64,000 nucleotides of DNA from CAYFZO01 sp965211995 (lineage in GTDB: Bacteria > Pseudomonadota > Gammaproteobacteria > Poriferisulfidales > Oxydemutatoraceae): the NCBI GenBank assembly GCA_965211995.1, contig OZ243040.1, forward strand, positions 1,736,001 through 1,800,000, given 5' to 3'. Positions within the stretch are counted from its first letter, which is position 1; every line of letters begins with the position of its first letter. A program made the position numbers and the translations under genes. Shown here one piece after another: positions 34,105-43,216 of this stretch. The notes under the pieces are model-generated. The model saw nothing but the letters and a program-made list of their open reading frames with translations, was not told the origin of the DNA and did no database searches.

Positions 34105-35051
34105 CGAAGGCGCCGCGCGAGGTCGTCGGTCGCGCCGACGAGGTGATGCACGATCCCCGTTTCGCCGGCGGCGTGACCGGCGTCGGGGACGACGTGCAGT
34201 TGCGCCTGCGGCCAGCGCCGGTGCAGCGCAAAGGCCTGATCTATCGGGCACACGACGTCGTAGCGACCGTGGACGATAACGCCCGGAACGTCGCGCAGGT
34301 GATGCGCTTCGTCGAGCAGTTGATTGTCGCGCAGGAAGATGTTGTTGATGAAGTAGTGACATTCCAGGCGCGCGAGGCTCAGCGCCGTGCGGGGTTCATC
34401 GAAAGGCGCCGCCATTTTTTCGTCGGGCAGCAGCGTCAGCAGTTGCCCTTCCCAGTTGGACCACGCGCGCGCCGCTTCGAGTTGCGTTGCGGGGTCATCC
34501 GAGTTCAGGCGCCGGTAATAGGCCGCGACCATGTCGCCGCGTTCCGCGGGCGGGATCACCCGCTCAAACGCCTGCCACAGGTCGGGGAACAATCTGTTCG
34601 CGCCGTCCTGATAGAACCAGCGGATGTCCTGGTCGCGGCACAGGAATATCCCGCGCAGCACCAGCGCGAGGCAGCGCCCGGGATAAGCCTCGGCGTAGGC
34701 CAGCGCCAGCGTCGAGCCCCACGAGCCGCCGAAGACCACCCAGCGCTCGATGCCGCAGTGGCGGCGCACGGCTTCAAGATCGGCGACCAGGTGCCCGGTG
34801 GTGTTGTGCGCGAACTCGGCGTGGGGCGTTGACCGCCCGCACCCGCGCTGGTCGAGCAGCACGACGCGGTACGCCGCGGGGTCGAAGAAGCGCCGGTGCC
34901 AGGGCTCGCAGCCGGCACCGGGACCGCCGTGCAGAAACACCGCGGGGATGCCGCCGGGCGCACCACATTCCTCGACGTAGATCGAGTGAACGTCGTCAAC
35001 GCCGAGGTGGAATTGCGTGTGCGGCGCGATGTCGGGATATAAGCCCTTCAC
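34101..35051 (-). CDS. pip: proline iminopeptidase
   Basis: A 316-aa alpha/beta hydrolase of peptidase family S33. Evidence: the oxyanion-hole region FLHGGPGAG, the nucleophile elbow GGSWGS, the Asp in HGRYDVVCP and the His in DAGHAAGE. LLDQRGCGRS is typical of Pip. It releases N-terminal proline from peptides in the cytoplasm. Middle gene of a probable three-gene transcript: MetX-like hydrolase, pip (10-bp gap), dtd (overlap). Confidence 0.94.
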   Translation of the reverse strand: MKGLYPDIAPHTQFHLGVDDVHSIYVEECGAPGGIPAVFLHGGPGAGCEPWHRRFFDPAAYRVVLLDQRGCGRSTPHAEFAHNTTGHLVADLEAVRRHCGIERWVVFGGSWGSTLALAYAEAYPGRCLALVLRGIFLCRDQDIRWFYQDGANRLFPDLWQAFERVIPPAERGDMVAAYYRRLNSDDPATQLEAARAWSNWEGQLLTLLPDEKMAAPFDEPRTALSLARLECHYFINNIFLRDNQLLDEAHHLRDVPGVIVHGRYDVVCPIDQAFALHRRWPQAQLHVVPDAGHAAGETGIVHHLVGATDDLARRLR

Positions 35052-35061
35052 TCCCGCTTCA

Positions 35062-36105
35062 TCAGGAAGCCAGCAATTCGCCGAGGATTTCGTTGATGCG
35101 CTTGAAGTCCTCTTTGGCCAGCCCGAGCATCGTGAAATGTCCCCACAGGCTGTCGAGCGCGCACAATTTGCTGCCCGCGACCATCTCCTGCTCGGCGCGG
35201 CAGTCGCGCAGCGGCACGAACAGATCCTCGGAAAACGCGATCACGGTGGTCTTGGCGGTAATTCTCGACATCGCTTTCCCGAGGTCGCCGCCGTAGGGCG
35301 CGCTGACGTCGCCGGTTTTCCATTTGTCGGCCATGCACAGCAGGGCGTTCGGGTCCATCGGCCCGAACCATTTTCCCCAGAAGTCGGTCAACATCTGCTC
35401 AAGCGATCCGACGCCGATCGTCTCCCACATTTTCCGCTTGTAGAACTCGCTGCTCGCCCCCATCAGCGCGAACACGCGCGCGAGGCGTTGCAGGCCGGTT
35501 TCGACCGCGTGTGCTTCGGTGTACTCACCGCCGTTCCACGCCGGGTCGGACTTGAGCGCCTCGCAGAAAGTGTCCACGTAAAGCGCGTCGTGCGGTGTGC
35601 AGCGTGCGGTGCCCGCAATCGGCGCGGCGCGGCGCACCATCTCCGGGTAGCGTATCGCCCATTCGTAGGTCTGTTGCGCGCCCATGGACCAGCCGACAAC
35701 AAGTTCGAGCGCGCCGACCCCGAAATGCTCGGTCAGCAGGCGATGCTGCGCACGGACGTCGTCCGCGATGTCGAGTTTGGGAAACGACGACATGCCGTGC
35801 GGCGCGGGCGTGTTGTGCGGAGAACTCGACAGTCCGTTGCCGAGTTGGTTCGGAATGACGACGAAATATTTCGACGGATCCAGCGCGAGGTTTTCAGCGA
35901 CGTAGTGTTTCAGGCTGCCGCTGGTTCCCGAGAACATCAAGGGAAACAGGATCGCGTTGTCTTTCGCCGCGTTCAGTTTGCCGAACGTGGCGTAGGCGAG
36001 TTTGGCGTCGGGCAGCGTGCCACCGCGCACCAACTCGAAGTCTCCGAGATTGAAAGTTTCGAAAGCACCGTGATTGTCTGCGGTGTAAAACTCATTGTTA
36101 AGCAT
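35062..36105 (-). CDS. alpha/beta hydrolase of the homoserine O-acetyltransferase (MetX) superfamily
   Basis: A 347-aa protein. The nucleophile motif is VGWSMGAQQTYEWAIRYP, with Asp in FSEDLFVPLRDC and His in WGHFTML. The fold and motif order match MetX-like acyltransferases, but the elbow GWSMGA differs from the GGSMGG-type sequence I recall in true homoserine acetyltransferases, so a related hydrolase or acyltransferase is more likely than methionine biosynthesis. It is first in the leftward transcript with pip and dtd. Upstream lies the 179-bp tandem repeat. Confidence 0.82.
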   Translation of the reverse strand: MLNNEFYTADNHGAFETFNLGDFELVRGGTLPDAKLAYATFGKLNAAKDNAILFPLMFSGTSGSLKHYVAENLALDPSKYFVVIPNQLGNGLSSSPHNTPAPHGMSSFPKLDIADDVRAQHRLLTEHFGVGALELVVGWSMGAQQTYEWAIRYPEMVRRAAPIAGTARCTPHDALYVDTFCEALKSDPAWNGGEYTEAHAVETGLQRLARVFALMGASSEFYKRKMWETIGVGSLEQMLTDFWGKWFGPMDPNALLCMADKWKTGDVSAPYGGDLGKAMSRITAKTTVIAFSEDLFVPLRDCRAEQEMVAGSKLCALDSLWGHFTMLGLAKEDFKRINEILGELLAS

Positions 36106-36235
36106 GATTTTCCCCTCCGGTTATCGTTTCCCCGATGGACATCGTTGTTTGCCAAGACCAGGGAAAACGAACTCAGCAGTATACTTCCATTAACGTCATC
36201 GGCGAGCGCCTCCTCGCCATGGCGGGTGCGGTTTC

Positions 36236-36638
36236 AGCGGCGTCCAAACCGCGTCTATTTTTTGCTTTGTGCGGACGCACCGGGGAGAGACAAACTGCTG
36301 TCCAAGCGGCGTTTGCTCTTTGCTTCGTACAGATATTGCAAAATCTTTTCGGAGTCGAGCGGCCAAGCCGTGTTCATTATTCGGTTGGTGCGGACTTGCA
36401 CGGGGCGAATTCGCGCCTCAGGCCAAGCCGCGTCTATGCTTTGTTTTATGCGAACGCACCGGGGAGAGACAAACCGCTGTCCAAGCGGCGTTTGTTTTTT
36501 GCTTCGTACAGATATTGCAAAACCTTTTCGGAGCCGAGCGGCCAAGCCGCGTTCACTATTCGGTTGGTGCGGACTTGCACGGGGCGAACTCGCGCCTCAG
36601 GCCAAGCCGCGTCTATGCTTTGTTTTATGCGGACGGCT
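36236..36638. repeat. 179-bp tandem repeat, about 2.2 copies
   Basis: Units start at 36301 and 36480 (TCCAAGCGGCGTTTG...), preceded by a partial unit. Copies are above 90% identical and contain CGGTTGGTGCGGACTTGCAC and CGGGGAGAGACAAA. The period is not a multiple of three, so it is unlikely to be coding. It fills most of the 519-bp gap and runs into the last codons of the epimerase gene. Confidence 0.85.
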
Positions 36639-37638
36639 GCTTTTCGGATAAGACTTGGCGGGCTTGTCCCTCGTGCGAGCGATACCAGTCCCAATACCAC
36701 TCGACGGTCTTGCGCAGGCCCTCTTTGAGCGTGACGGTCGAGCGGTAGCCCAGCGCGGACAATTTGGATACGTCGGGGCAGCGCCGCGGCGTGCCTCCCG
36801 GGCGCCGCGGCCCGGGGACGATGCGCAGTCCGACGCCCAGCAGCCGCGCAATCGTCTCGACCAGGACGCGGATCGAGATCTCTTCCCGGCGTCCCAGGTG
36901 ATAGATCTCCCCGCCCGCGCCTTGCCGCCCCGCCAGATGAAAGCCGGCCGCCGCATCGTCAATGTAGCAAAACGCGCGGGTTTCCCGGCCGTCGCCCTGG
37001 ATCGGCAACTCGACGGCGGCGCCCGCCCGCCCGCCCGCCAGATCGAAGATGCGGGCGACAATCTCCGGGATCACATGGGCGAACCCCATGTCGGGGCCGT
37101 AGATATTGTGTGGCCGCACGATAACGCCTTCGAGTCCGCGCCGCGCGGCGTAATGCAGCGTCAGCAATTCGCCCGCGAGTTTGCCGCCGCCGTAACTGAA
37201 GCGGGGATTGGTGACGTCGGGGATCATCAGGCGCTCCTTTTCGGTGGTGGGCACGTGGGTTGGCTGGTTGTAGGTTTCGCTGGTTGATGCAAATACGAAA
37301 CGCGTCGCGTTCGCGGCCAGCGCGGCCTCGATCGCGTTGAACGTGCCTTTGATCCCGACTTCGAGCACGTCGTCCGGGCGCTCGTAGAAAAAGCGGGTGC
37401 CGTTGATGAACGCCAGATGCCAGACCGTTTCGCAGCCCGCGGCGGCGTGGTGCAACTGCGCGGCGTCGCGGACGTCGCCTTCGACCATTTCCACCGCATC
37501 GGCGACGCCGTCCAGCCGGCGCGGATGTCCGCGCGAGTAGTCGTCCATGACGCGCACCTGCTGTTTCTCCGCGAGCAACTTTTTGACCAGTGCGGCGCCG
37601 ATGAAGCCGCTGCCGCCGGTGACCAGGTGCTTTGCCAT
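36625..37638 (-). CDS. NAD-dependent nucleotide-sugar epimerase/dehydratase
   Basis: A 337-aa extended SDR from ATG 37638 (an upstream in-frame extension lacks homology). HLVTGGSGFIGAAL at the N-terminus is the GxxGxxG NAD-binding motif; FASTSETYNQ and YGGGKLAGE carry the catalytic Ser/Thr and YxxxK. VRPHNIYGPDMG and RAFCYIDD are typical of sugar nucleotide epimerases/dehydratases. Probable role: making a cell-surface sugar precursor together with the neighbouring UDP-sugar dehydrogenase, 58 bp upstream. Confidence 0.88.
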   Translation of the reverse strand: MAKHLVTGGSGFIGAALVKKLLAEKQQVRVMDDYSRGHPRRLDGVADAVEMVEGDVRDAAQLHHAAAGCETVWHLAFINGTRFFYERPDDVLEVGIKGTFNAIEAALAANATRFVFASTSETYNQPTHVPTTEKERLMIPDVTNPRFSYGGGKLAGELLTLHYAARRGLEGVIVRPHNIYGPDMGFAHVIPEIVARIFDLAGGRAGAAVELPIQGDGRETRAFCYIDDAAAGFHLAGRQGAGGEIYHLGRREEISIRVLVETIARLLGVGLRIVPGPRRPGGTPRRCPDVSKLSALGYRSTVTLKEGLRKTVEWYWDWYRSHEGQARQVLSEKQPSA

Positions 37639-37696
37639 AGGCGATGAAGCGTTTTGTCCGTCGTCGCGGGCCGCCGATGCGCCCGCACCGCGCGAG

Positions 37697-39040
37697 TTAC
37701 GCCGCGCTGGAATCTCCGGAGGAATTGTCCGCCAATTCGCTGGCTTGATAAAAGACCTTTTCGATATTGCCCATATTCCAGATATCAACCACCCGGCCTT
37801 GCGGGTTCGTGGTCGCCATTAGTTTGAGGACTTCGTGATAGCCGCTGTGGTCGGTCGCGATGAATACGCAATCGCTGCCCCGGCAGACCTCGTCGGCTTC
37901 CCAGTTTTTAAGGCGGCCGTTGCCCACGTCGGGGATTGGGTTGGGCAGATTGTGGTCGCTGACCCGTACTTGTCTCGGCAGTTGCCGCTGGATATAGCGC
38001 ACCAGTTTCGGCACGAGGCTGTCGCGGGTGTCGTCGGTGTCGCGCTTGAAAGTGTAACCCAGCACGCCCACGATCTTGTTGTAAAAAGACTCCCTTTTCG
38101 TTTGGTGCTGAACCAGAAAAGCCGGAACGTATTCGTTGATTTTCCAGGAGGACAGCAACAGATCGGAATAGGGATTCCATTCGTTGACCATGCCGAAGTC
38201 CTTGCGCAGGCAGGTGCCCGCCGTCATGCCCGGCGCCGCGATCTCGGTGCGGGGATAGTGGTGATTCGCGAAGCGCCGGATCTCGTGAATGTCCGCCCCG
38301 AACGTGTCGGCGATCAGGGCGAATTGGTTGGCGGCGGCAAAATGAACGTAGCGCGTGATGTTGGTGAACAGTTTCACCAGTTCTGAGCTGACGAAGTTGG
38401 TGTGCATGATCTCGGGGGCGAGGCGGGAGAACAATTTCGAAGCCGCCTGCTTGCTCGCCGGATCCTCGGTGCCGATGATCTGCGGGAGCGTGCGTAATTC
38501 TTTGTAGGCGTAGTTTTCCGCGATGCGCTCCGGGCAAAACGCGAGTCTCAGGTCGCCGCCCACCGTCATCGGCGTTTGCTGCTCCAGCCATTGCTTGACA
38601 AAAGTGGTCGTGCCGGGCGCCACCGTGCTGCGCAGGCAGATAAAATGACCCGGGTGCAATTGCCCGGCGATTTCACGGAGCACTTCTCGGATCTGGTGAA
38701 GATCGGTTTCAATATGGCTGTGCAGCGGAGTACCGACGGTGATGATGAGCGCGTCGGACTGCGCGACGACGGCCGCGTCGCCCGTAACCTGAAAAGCGCG
38801 GCTTTTGATCAGTTTGTCGTAGCCGGGTTCGGCGAACGGCATCTTGCCGGCGTTGATCGTCGTGCGCAGGTCTTCGTCAACGTCGAGCCCGACGGTTTTC
38901 AGGCCGGCTTCGGTCAGGGACAGCCCCAGAGGCAGGCCCACCCGTCCGGTGCCGATGATGCAGACGTCCCAGTGCGCGGATGCGGCGGGCCCGTTGGTTG
39001 AGGTAGCGGCGGACAATTGGGTGCGTCTTGGAAAGGGCAA
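37697..39040 (-). CDS. UDP-sugar 6-dehydrogenase family (nucleotide sugar dehydrogenase)
   Basis: A 447-aa protein. VCIIGTGRVGLPLGLSLTEA is the N-terminal NAD fold; TVGTPL, STVAPGTT and FCPERIAE follow in the usual order. The catalytic Cys is in TAGTCLRKDFGM, where family members usually have G-x-C-x-P-K-D, so the Pro position is Arg here. It oxidises C6 of a UDP-hexose or UDP-N-acetylhexosamine to the uronate for surface polysaccharide. It forms a unit with the epimerase. Confidence 0.9.
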   Translation of the reverse strand: MPFPRRTQLSAATSTNGPAASAHWDVCIIGTGRVGLPLGLSLTEAGLKTVGLDVDEDLRTTINAGKMPFAEPGYDKLIKSRAFQVTGDAAVVAQSDALIITVGTPLHSHIETDLHQIREVLREIAGQLHPGHFICLRSTVAPGTTTFVKQWLEQQTPMTVGGDLRLAFCPERIAENYAYKELRTLPQIIGTEDPASKQAASKLFSRLAPEIMHTNFVSSELVKLFTNITRYVHFAAANQFALIADTFGADIHEIRRFANHHYPRTEIAAPGMTAGTCLRKDFGMVNEWNPYSDLLLSSWKINEYVPAFLVQHQTKRESFYNKIVGVLGYTFKRDTDDTRDSLVPKLVRYIQRQLPRQVRVSDHNLPNPIPDVGNGRLKNWEADEVCRGSDCVFIATDHSGYHEVLKLMATTNPQGRVVDIWNMGNIEKVFYQASELADNSSGDSSAA

Positions 39041-39164
39041 TATCCTGATTTTTGCGGCTGCGGACCGGAGCTGAGAAAACCGCTTGAAGCCGACATTATA
39101 TATTGACTTAAATCATGCGGGGTCGGGGCATAATGTTGGCTGAGGGGTCGCCGGGAGTGCGGGA

Positions 39165-40043
39165 TTGAAGTGCGTTAAACGATGCCGCCGCTGGATTTTC
39201 AGCGTGCTGGGCGTGTCTTTGCTGCGGCTGGTGTCGAAACGCGTGCCGCTGGCGGCGAATCAGAGGCTCGGCGCGGCGTTGGCCGGAGCGGTTTCCACGC
39301 TCAAGCCGCGGGCGCAGCACACGGCGCGCACCAATCTCGCCGCGTGCTTCCCGGACGCGACCGTCGCCGAACGACGCGGCATTATGCGCCGCAGTTTTCG
39401 CGAGATCGGCAAACTGGCGTTTGAGGCCGACTACCTGTGGCACGCCGGCGCGGCGCGCATCCGCGCACTGGCCGCGGAAATTGAGGGCGAGGAAATACGC
39501 GCGCGGGCTGAGGCGCGGGGAAGCGTGGTCTATGCGACGCCACATCTGGGCTGCTGGGAGATGGCGGGGCTGTATCTCGCGCTCGACCGCCCGCTTTACT
39601 GCTTGTACAAGCAAGCGCCCTTCGGCATTGCCGAACGCTTTATCCGCGGCGGCCGGGAAGCCGGCGGGCTCAGACTGTGCCTGTCGGACACGCGCGGCAT
39701 CAAGCGACTGCTGCGCGCACTCGCCGTCGGCGAGAACGTCGGCCTCCTGCCCGATCAGACGCCGCCCGCCGGGCACGGGGTGCGCGCGCCGTTTTTCGGG
39801 CGCCCGGCCTACACCATGACCCTGCTGGTGAAACTCGCGCGCCGCGCTCCGGTGGTATTCGTGTTCGCCGAGCGTCTGCCGCACGGACGCGGCTACCGAG
39901 TATGCTTCTCCGAACCGCCGCCGGAGATTTATGACGCAGACCCGGCGACCGCCGCAGCGGCGGTCAACTCGGCGGTCGAGCGCCTTGTGCGCCGTTGTCC
40001 GGAGCAATATTTTTGGTCCTATAAGCGCTTTGCCCGCGCGTAA
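39165..40043 (+). CDS. lipid A biosynthesis acyltransferase (LpxL/HtrB family)
   Basis: A 292-aa protein, TTG 39165 as start. The HxxxxE catalytic motif is ATPHLGCWEMAG, followed by LYKQAPFG, GLLPDQTPP and the C-terminal QYFWSYKRF, all typical of LpxL/LpxM acyltransferases. It adds a secondary acyl chain to lipid A at the inner membrane; a short hydrophobic N-terminus (IFSVLGVSLLRLV) should anchor it. It confirms a Gram-negative host. No other lpx gene is near. Confidence 0.92.
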   Translation: MKCVKRCRRWIFSVLGVSLLRLVSKRVPLAANQRLGAALAGAVSTLKPRAQHTARTNLAACFPDATVAERRGIMRRSFREIGKLAFEADYLWHAGAARIRALAAEIEGEEIRARAEARGSVVYATPHLGCWEMAGLYLALDRPLYCLYKQAPFGIAERFIRGGREAGGLRLCLSDTRGIKRLLRALAVGENVGLLPDQTPPAGHGVRAPFFGRPAYTMTLLVKLARRAPVVFVFAERLPHGRGYRVCFSEPPPEIYDADPATAAAAVNSAVERLVRRCPEQYFWSYKRFARA

Positions 40044-40471
40044 CGCCGGACGTGCAACGCGAATGCTCACGGCGCGGGTCGTTATTTTCAAGGCGACTCA
40101 AGCGGGCGGCGGCTCGATTTCAGCGGGTATCGGTAGAGGTCTTCAAGGATTGCAAGTTATGTTCTGAGCGTAGGCAGCCGGCTGTAGCGACTTCCCGTCG
40201 AAAGGCTCGATGCTGATATTTCTCCCCGCGTCCTGAACGGCTGCGCGAATGTCCCGATCTGAAAGTATCATGAGGGTTTCTTCCGCTTAGGGCCGCGCGT
40301 AAAGCGTTATTTCCATAGCTTAAGAAAAATGCCGTCACCAAGATCCAAACAGCGCGGGGCGACGTCCTTGCCTTTGAGGTTCGTGCGGTCGCTAACCGCC
40401 GCAAGAGACTCTGCGCCATTCTTAATCTCCGCCGCCGTCACGGGTAAAATTGACACACGGGAGGAAGCCGC
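40044..40471. other. gap between lipid A acyltransferase and XRE/ImmA gene
   Basis: 428 bp without a supported gene. Short frames exist on both strands but show no recognisable domain or ribosome-binding site. Confidence 0.4.
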
Positions 40472-41617
40472 ATGAATCGCGTCGCTGTGAGACCGGAGTT
40501 GTTGCGTTGGGCGCGTGAGCGCGCGGGCCTTGACATCGTTGCGCTTACCCGACGATTTCCCAGGATTGAGGATTGGGAACGCGGTGACGTGAGGCCTACG
40601 CTTAAGCAGTTGGAAAGTTTCTCCAAGGCGACTTCCGCGCCGATCGGTTTTTTGTTTCTTGAAGAACCGCCCGCCGAGCACGTGCCGATCCCGGACTTCC
40701 GCACGGTCGCCAATGCGCGCGTGCGCTACCCGAGTCCCGCTCTCCTCGACACCCTCTATTTGTGTCAACAACGCCAGGATTGGTATCGCGACTGGGCACA
40801 TTCGATGGGAGAGAAGCCGAGCGACTTTGTCGGCTCGTGCCGCTTTGATGACGATATTGCGGAGAGTGCCGCGCGCATCCGGCACGCCCTCGGCTTTGAC
40901 ATAGAGGCGCGTCGTCGTCTGCCGACTTGGACGGAGGCGTTGCGGCATTTCATCGGACAAGCCGATGCGCTCGGAGCCCTCGTCATGGTGAGCGGGGTGG
41001 TCGGCAGCAATAACCGGCGCCCCTTGGATCCGGACGAGTTCCGGGGGTTTGCCTTGGCTGATCCGGTGGCGCCGCTGGTTTTTATAAACGGCGCTGACAC
41101 AAAGGCGGCTCAGATGTTCACCCTGGCGCACGAATTGGCGCATCTGTGGCTTGGAGAGTCTGCTCTTACGGATGCGGCGCCCGGCGCCATGCCGACGCAA
41201 CGGGTCGAGTCGTGGTGCAATCGCGTGGCAGCCGAGTTGCTGGTGCCGCGCGAGTGGCTGCGGGCCGAGTATGACGAGCAAGCCGAGTTGCAGGAAGAAG
41301 TTGCCCGCTTAGCGCGGCATTTCAAAGTCAGCACGCTCGTTATTCTGCGGTGCATTCGAGACTTAGACAGTCTGACGCGCGACGCGTTCCGAGCGGCGTA
41401 CGACGAAGAGCTTGGCCGGCTGCAAAGGAGGCCGAGAGGCAAGGGCGGAAACTTTTATTTGACGCTCGTCGCTCGCCGCAGCAAACGTTTTACCAGCGCG
41501 CTCGTGGCGAGCACTTTAGAGGGACAGACCTCGTTCACCGAGTCTTTTCGGCTGCTTGGCATTAAGAAAACGAAAACTTTTAACGAACTGAGTCACCAAT
41601 TAGGAATGGGTTTCTGA
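40472..41617 (+). CDS. XRE-type HTH plus ImmA/IrrE metallopeptidase
   Basis: A 381-aa protein. The N-terminal helix-turn-helix (LLRWARERAGLDIVALTRRF, then WERGDVRPTLKQLE) is followed by an ImmA/IrrE (M78) peptidase domain with the zinc motif TLAHELAHLW and a downstream Glu-rich helix (NRVAAELLVP). Such proteins cleave or sense a repressor, and in many genomes are paired with a DUF4411 PIN toxin. The overlapping downstream ATG (TGATGG) starts exactly such a PIN protein, but it is truncated. Confidence 0.9.
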   Translation: MNRVAVRPELLRWARERAGLDIVALTRRFPRIEDWERGDVRPTLKQLESFSKATSAPIGFLFLEEPPAEHVPIPDFRTVANARVRYPSPALLDTLYLCQQRQDWYRDWAHSMGEKPSDFVGSCRFDDDIAESAARIRHALGFDIEARRRLPTWTEALRHFIGQADALGALVMVSGVVGSNNRRPLDPDEFRGFALADPVAPLVFINGADTKAAQMFTLAHELAHLWLGESALTDAAPGAMPTQRVESWCNRVAAELLVPREWLRAEYDEQAELQEEVARLARHFKVSTLVILRCIRDLDSLTRDAFRAAYDEELGRLQRRPRGKGGNFYLTLVARRSKRFTSALVASTLEGQTSFTESFRLLGIKKTKTFNELSHQLGMGF

Positions 41618-41653
41618 TGGCCTATCTTCTTGATACCAACGTTTTAATCGGCG
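41617..41653 (+). pseudogene. PIN-domain (DUF4411-like) toxin, first codons only
   Basis: ATG 41617 overlaps the stop of the XRE/ImmA gene and opens MAYLLDTNVLI, the diagnostic PIN start with its first catalytic Asp. Similarity ends after 11-12 codons, and the sequence then runs into GC-rich DNA behind trkH. The toxin has been lost. Confidence 0.65.
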
Positions 41654-41773
41654 AGGGACACTGCGCGCCGGTGCGCGCGGCGGCAACCTCCAGATCCGGG
41701 CAGTCTTTGAATGCCCCTTGCACCACTTGCCGAGATAGCGGTGCGCGCGGAAAGCGGCGGTCTCGAACCCTGC

Positions 41774-43216
41774 TTATTTCCGCCAGAACACCGGGGTGAA
41801 CACGATCAGCAAAGTGAAGATCTCGAGGCGGCCCAGCAGCATCGACACGCACAGCAGCCATTTGTCGTAGTCGCTCAGTCCCGCGTAGTTCGCGCTCACT
41901 TCCCCGAGTCCCGGCCCCAGGTTGTTCAGCGTCGCCGCGACCGCCGAGAAAGCGGTGACTTCGTCAACGCCCGACGCCAGCAGCAGCATGATCATCAGCA
42001 CGAACACGCCGACGTAGGCCGAGAAAAACCCCCACACCGCGTTCATCACCCGCGACCCGACGGTTTTGCCGTTGATCTTGACCGGCACTTCGGCCTTGGG
42101 ATGCACCAGGCACAGCATTTCGCGCAGCCCCTGCTTCACCAGCAGCCAGAAGCGGATAACCTTGATGCCGCCGCCGGTCGAGCCGGCGCACCCGCCGATG
42201 AAACTGGCCGAGATCAACAGCACCGGCAGAAAGCCCGGCCACGCGCTGTAGTCGGTGGTGGTGAAGCCGCTGGTGGTCGCGATCGAGACCGCTTGGAAGA
42301 CGCCGTGGTGCCACGCCGCGGCGCCGAAGTCCTGCATTGCAAGATAGGCGACCGTGGTCACGAGCACGATGCCGATCAGGCTCAGATACACCTTGAACTC
42401 GCTGTCGCGGCGGTAGCCTTCGAGGGTGTGGCTGCGCAAGGCCGTGAAGTGCAGCGCGAAATTCGCGCCGGCGACCAGCATGAAGAAGATCGCGACGGCG
42501 TTGACCGGGACGCTCTCGAAATAGCCGATGCTCGCGTCGTGCGTCGAAAACCCGCCGATTGCGACGGTCGAGAACCCGTGGCAGACCGCGTCGAACACCG
42601 ACATGCCCGCGAAGTAGTAAGCCGTCGCGCACAGCAGCGTCAGCAGCAGATACACGTACCACAGCGCCTTGGCGGTTTCGGTGATGCGCGGCGTCAGTTT
42701 GGTGTCCTTGACCGGCCCCGGCGTCTCCGCCCGGTACAACTGCATGCCGCCGACGCCGAGCATCGGCAGCACCGCAATCGCGAGCACGATGATGCCGAGT
42801 CCGCCCAGCCATTGCAGGAACTGGCGGTAGAACAGGATCGCGCGCGGCAGCGTGTCGAGGCCGGTCAGCACCGTCGCGCCCGTCGTCGTCAGCCCCGACA
42901 CCGATTCAAACACCGCCTCGGCGAGGCTCACGTGCGGCTGCTCGGCGAGATAGAACGGCAGCGCGCCGAACGCGCCGAGCACGCTCCAGAACAGCACCGC
43001 CGCGAGGAAGCCGTCGCGCAGACGCAGTTCGCCGTGCACTTTGCGCGCCGGCAGCCACATCGCGAAGCCGGTGCCGAGCGTAATCGCGAAAGCGAGCGTG
43101 AACGCGCGCAAATCGCTTTCGCCGTAGAGCAGGCCGACCGCCGCCGGCATCAGCATCACCAGACTGAACAGCATCAGCACGACGCCGAGCATTCTTTGCA
43201 ACAGCAGCAAATGCAT
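41774..43216 (-). CDS. trkH: potassium uptake protein TrkH
   Basis: A 480-aa inner membrane channel subunit. Four pore-loop repeats are recognisable by Gly-rich filters: SGLTTTGAT, FSTVAIGGFST, IATTSGFTTTDY and ATLNNLGPGLG. GGCAGSTGGGIKVIR is the intramembrane-loop region. With TrkA it imports K+. Its first base overlaps the trkA stop by one base; last gene of the ntrYX-trkAH block. Confidence 0.95.
   Translation of the reverse strand: MHLLLLQRMLGVVLMLFSLVMLMPAAVGLLYGESDLRAFTLAFAITLGTGFAMWLPARKVHGELRLRDGFLAAVLFWSVLGAFGALPFYLAEQPHVSLAEAVFESVSGLTTTGATVLTGLDTLPRAILFYRQFLQWLGGLGIIVLAIAVLPMLGVGGMQLYRAETPGPVKDTKLTPRITETAKALWYVYLLLTLLCATAYYFAGMSVFDAVCHGFSTVAIGGFSTHDASIGYFESVPVNAVAIFFMLVAGANFALHFTALRSHTLEGYRRDSEFKVYLSLIGIVLVTTVAYLAMQDFGAAAWHHGVFQAVSIATTSGFTTTDYSAWPGFLPVLLISASFIGGCAGSTGGGIKVIRFWLLVKQGLREMLCLVHPKAEVPVKINGKTVGSRVMNAVWGFFSAYVGVFVLMIMLLLASGVDEVTAFSAVAATLNNLGPGLGEVSANYAGLSDYDKWLLCVSMLLGRLEIFTLLIVFTPVFWRK

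Noticed and set aside
40307..41281. 324-codon minus-strand frame opposite the XRE/ImmA gene
   Set aside because: Antisense to a gene with clear HTH and HELAH motifs; its own translation shows no domain.
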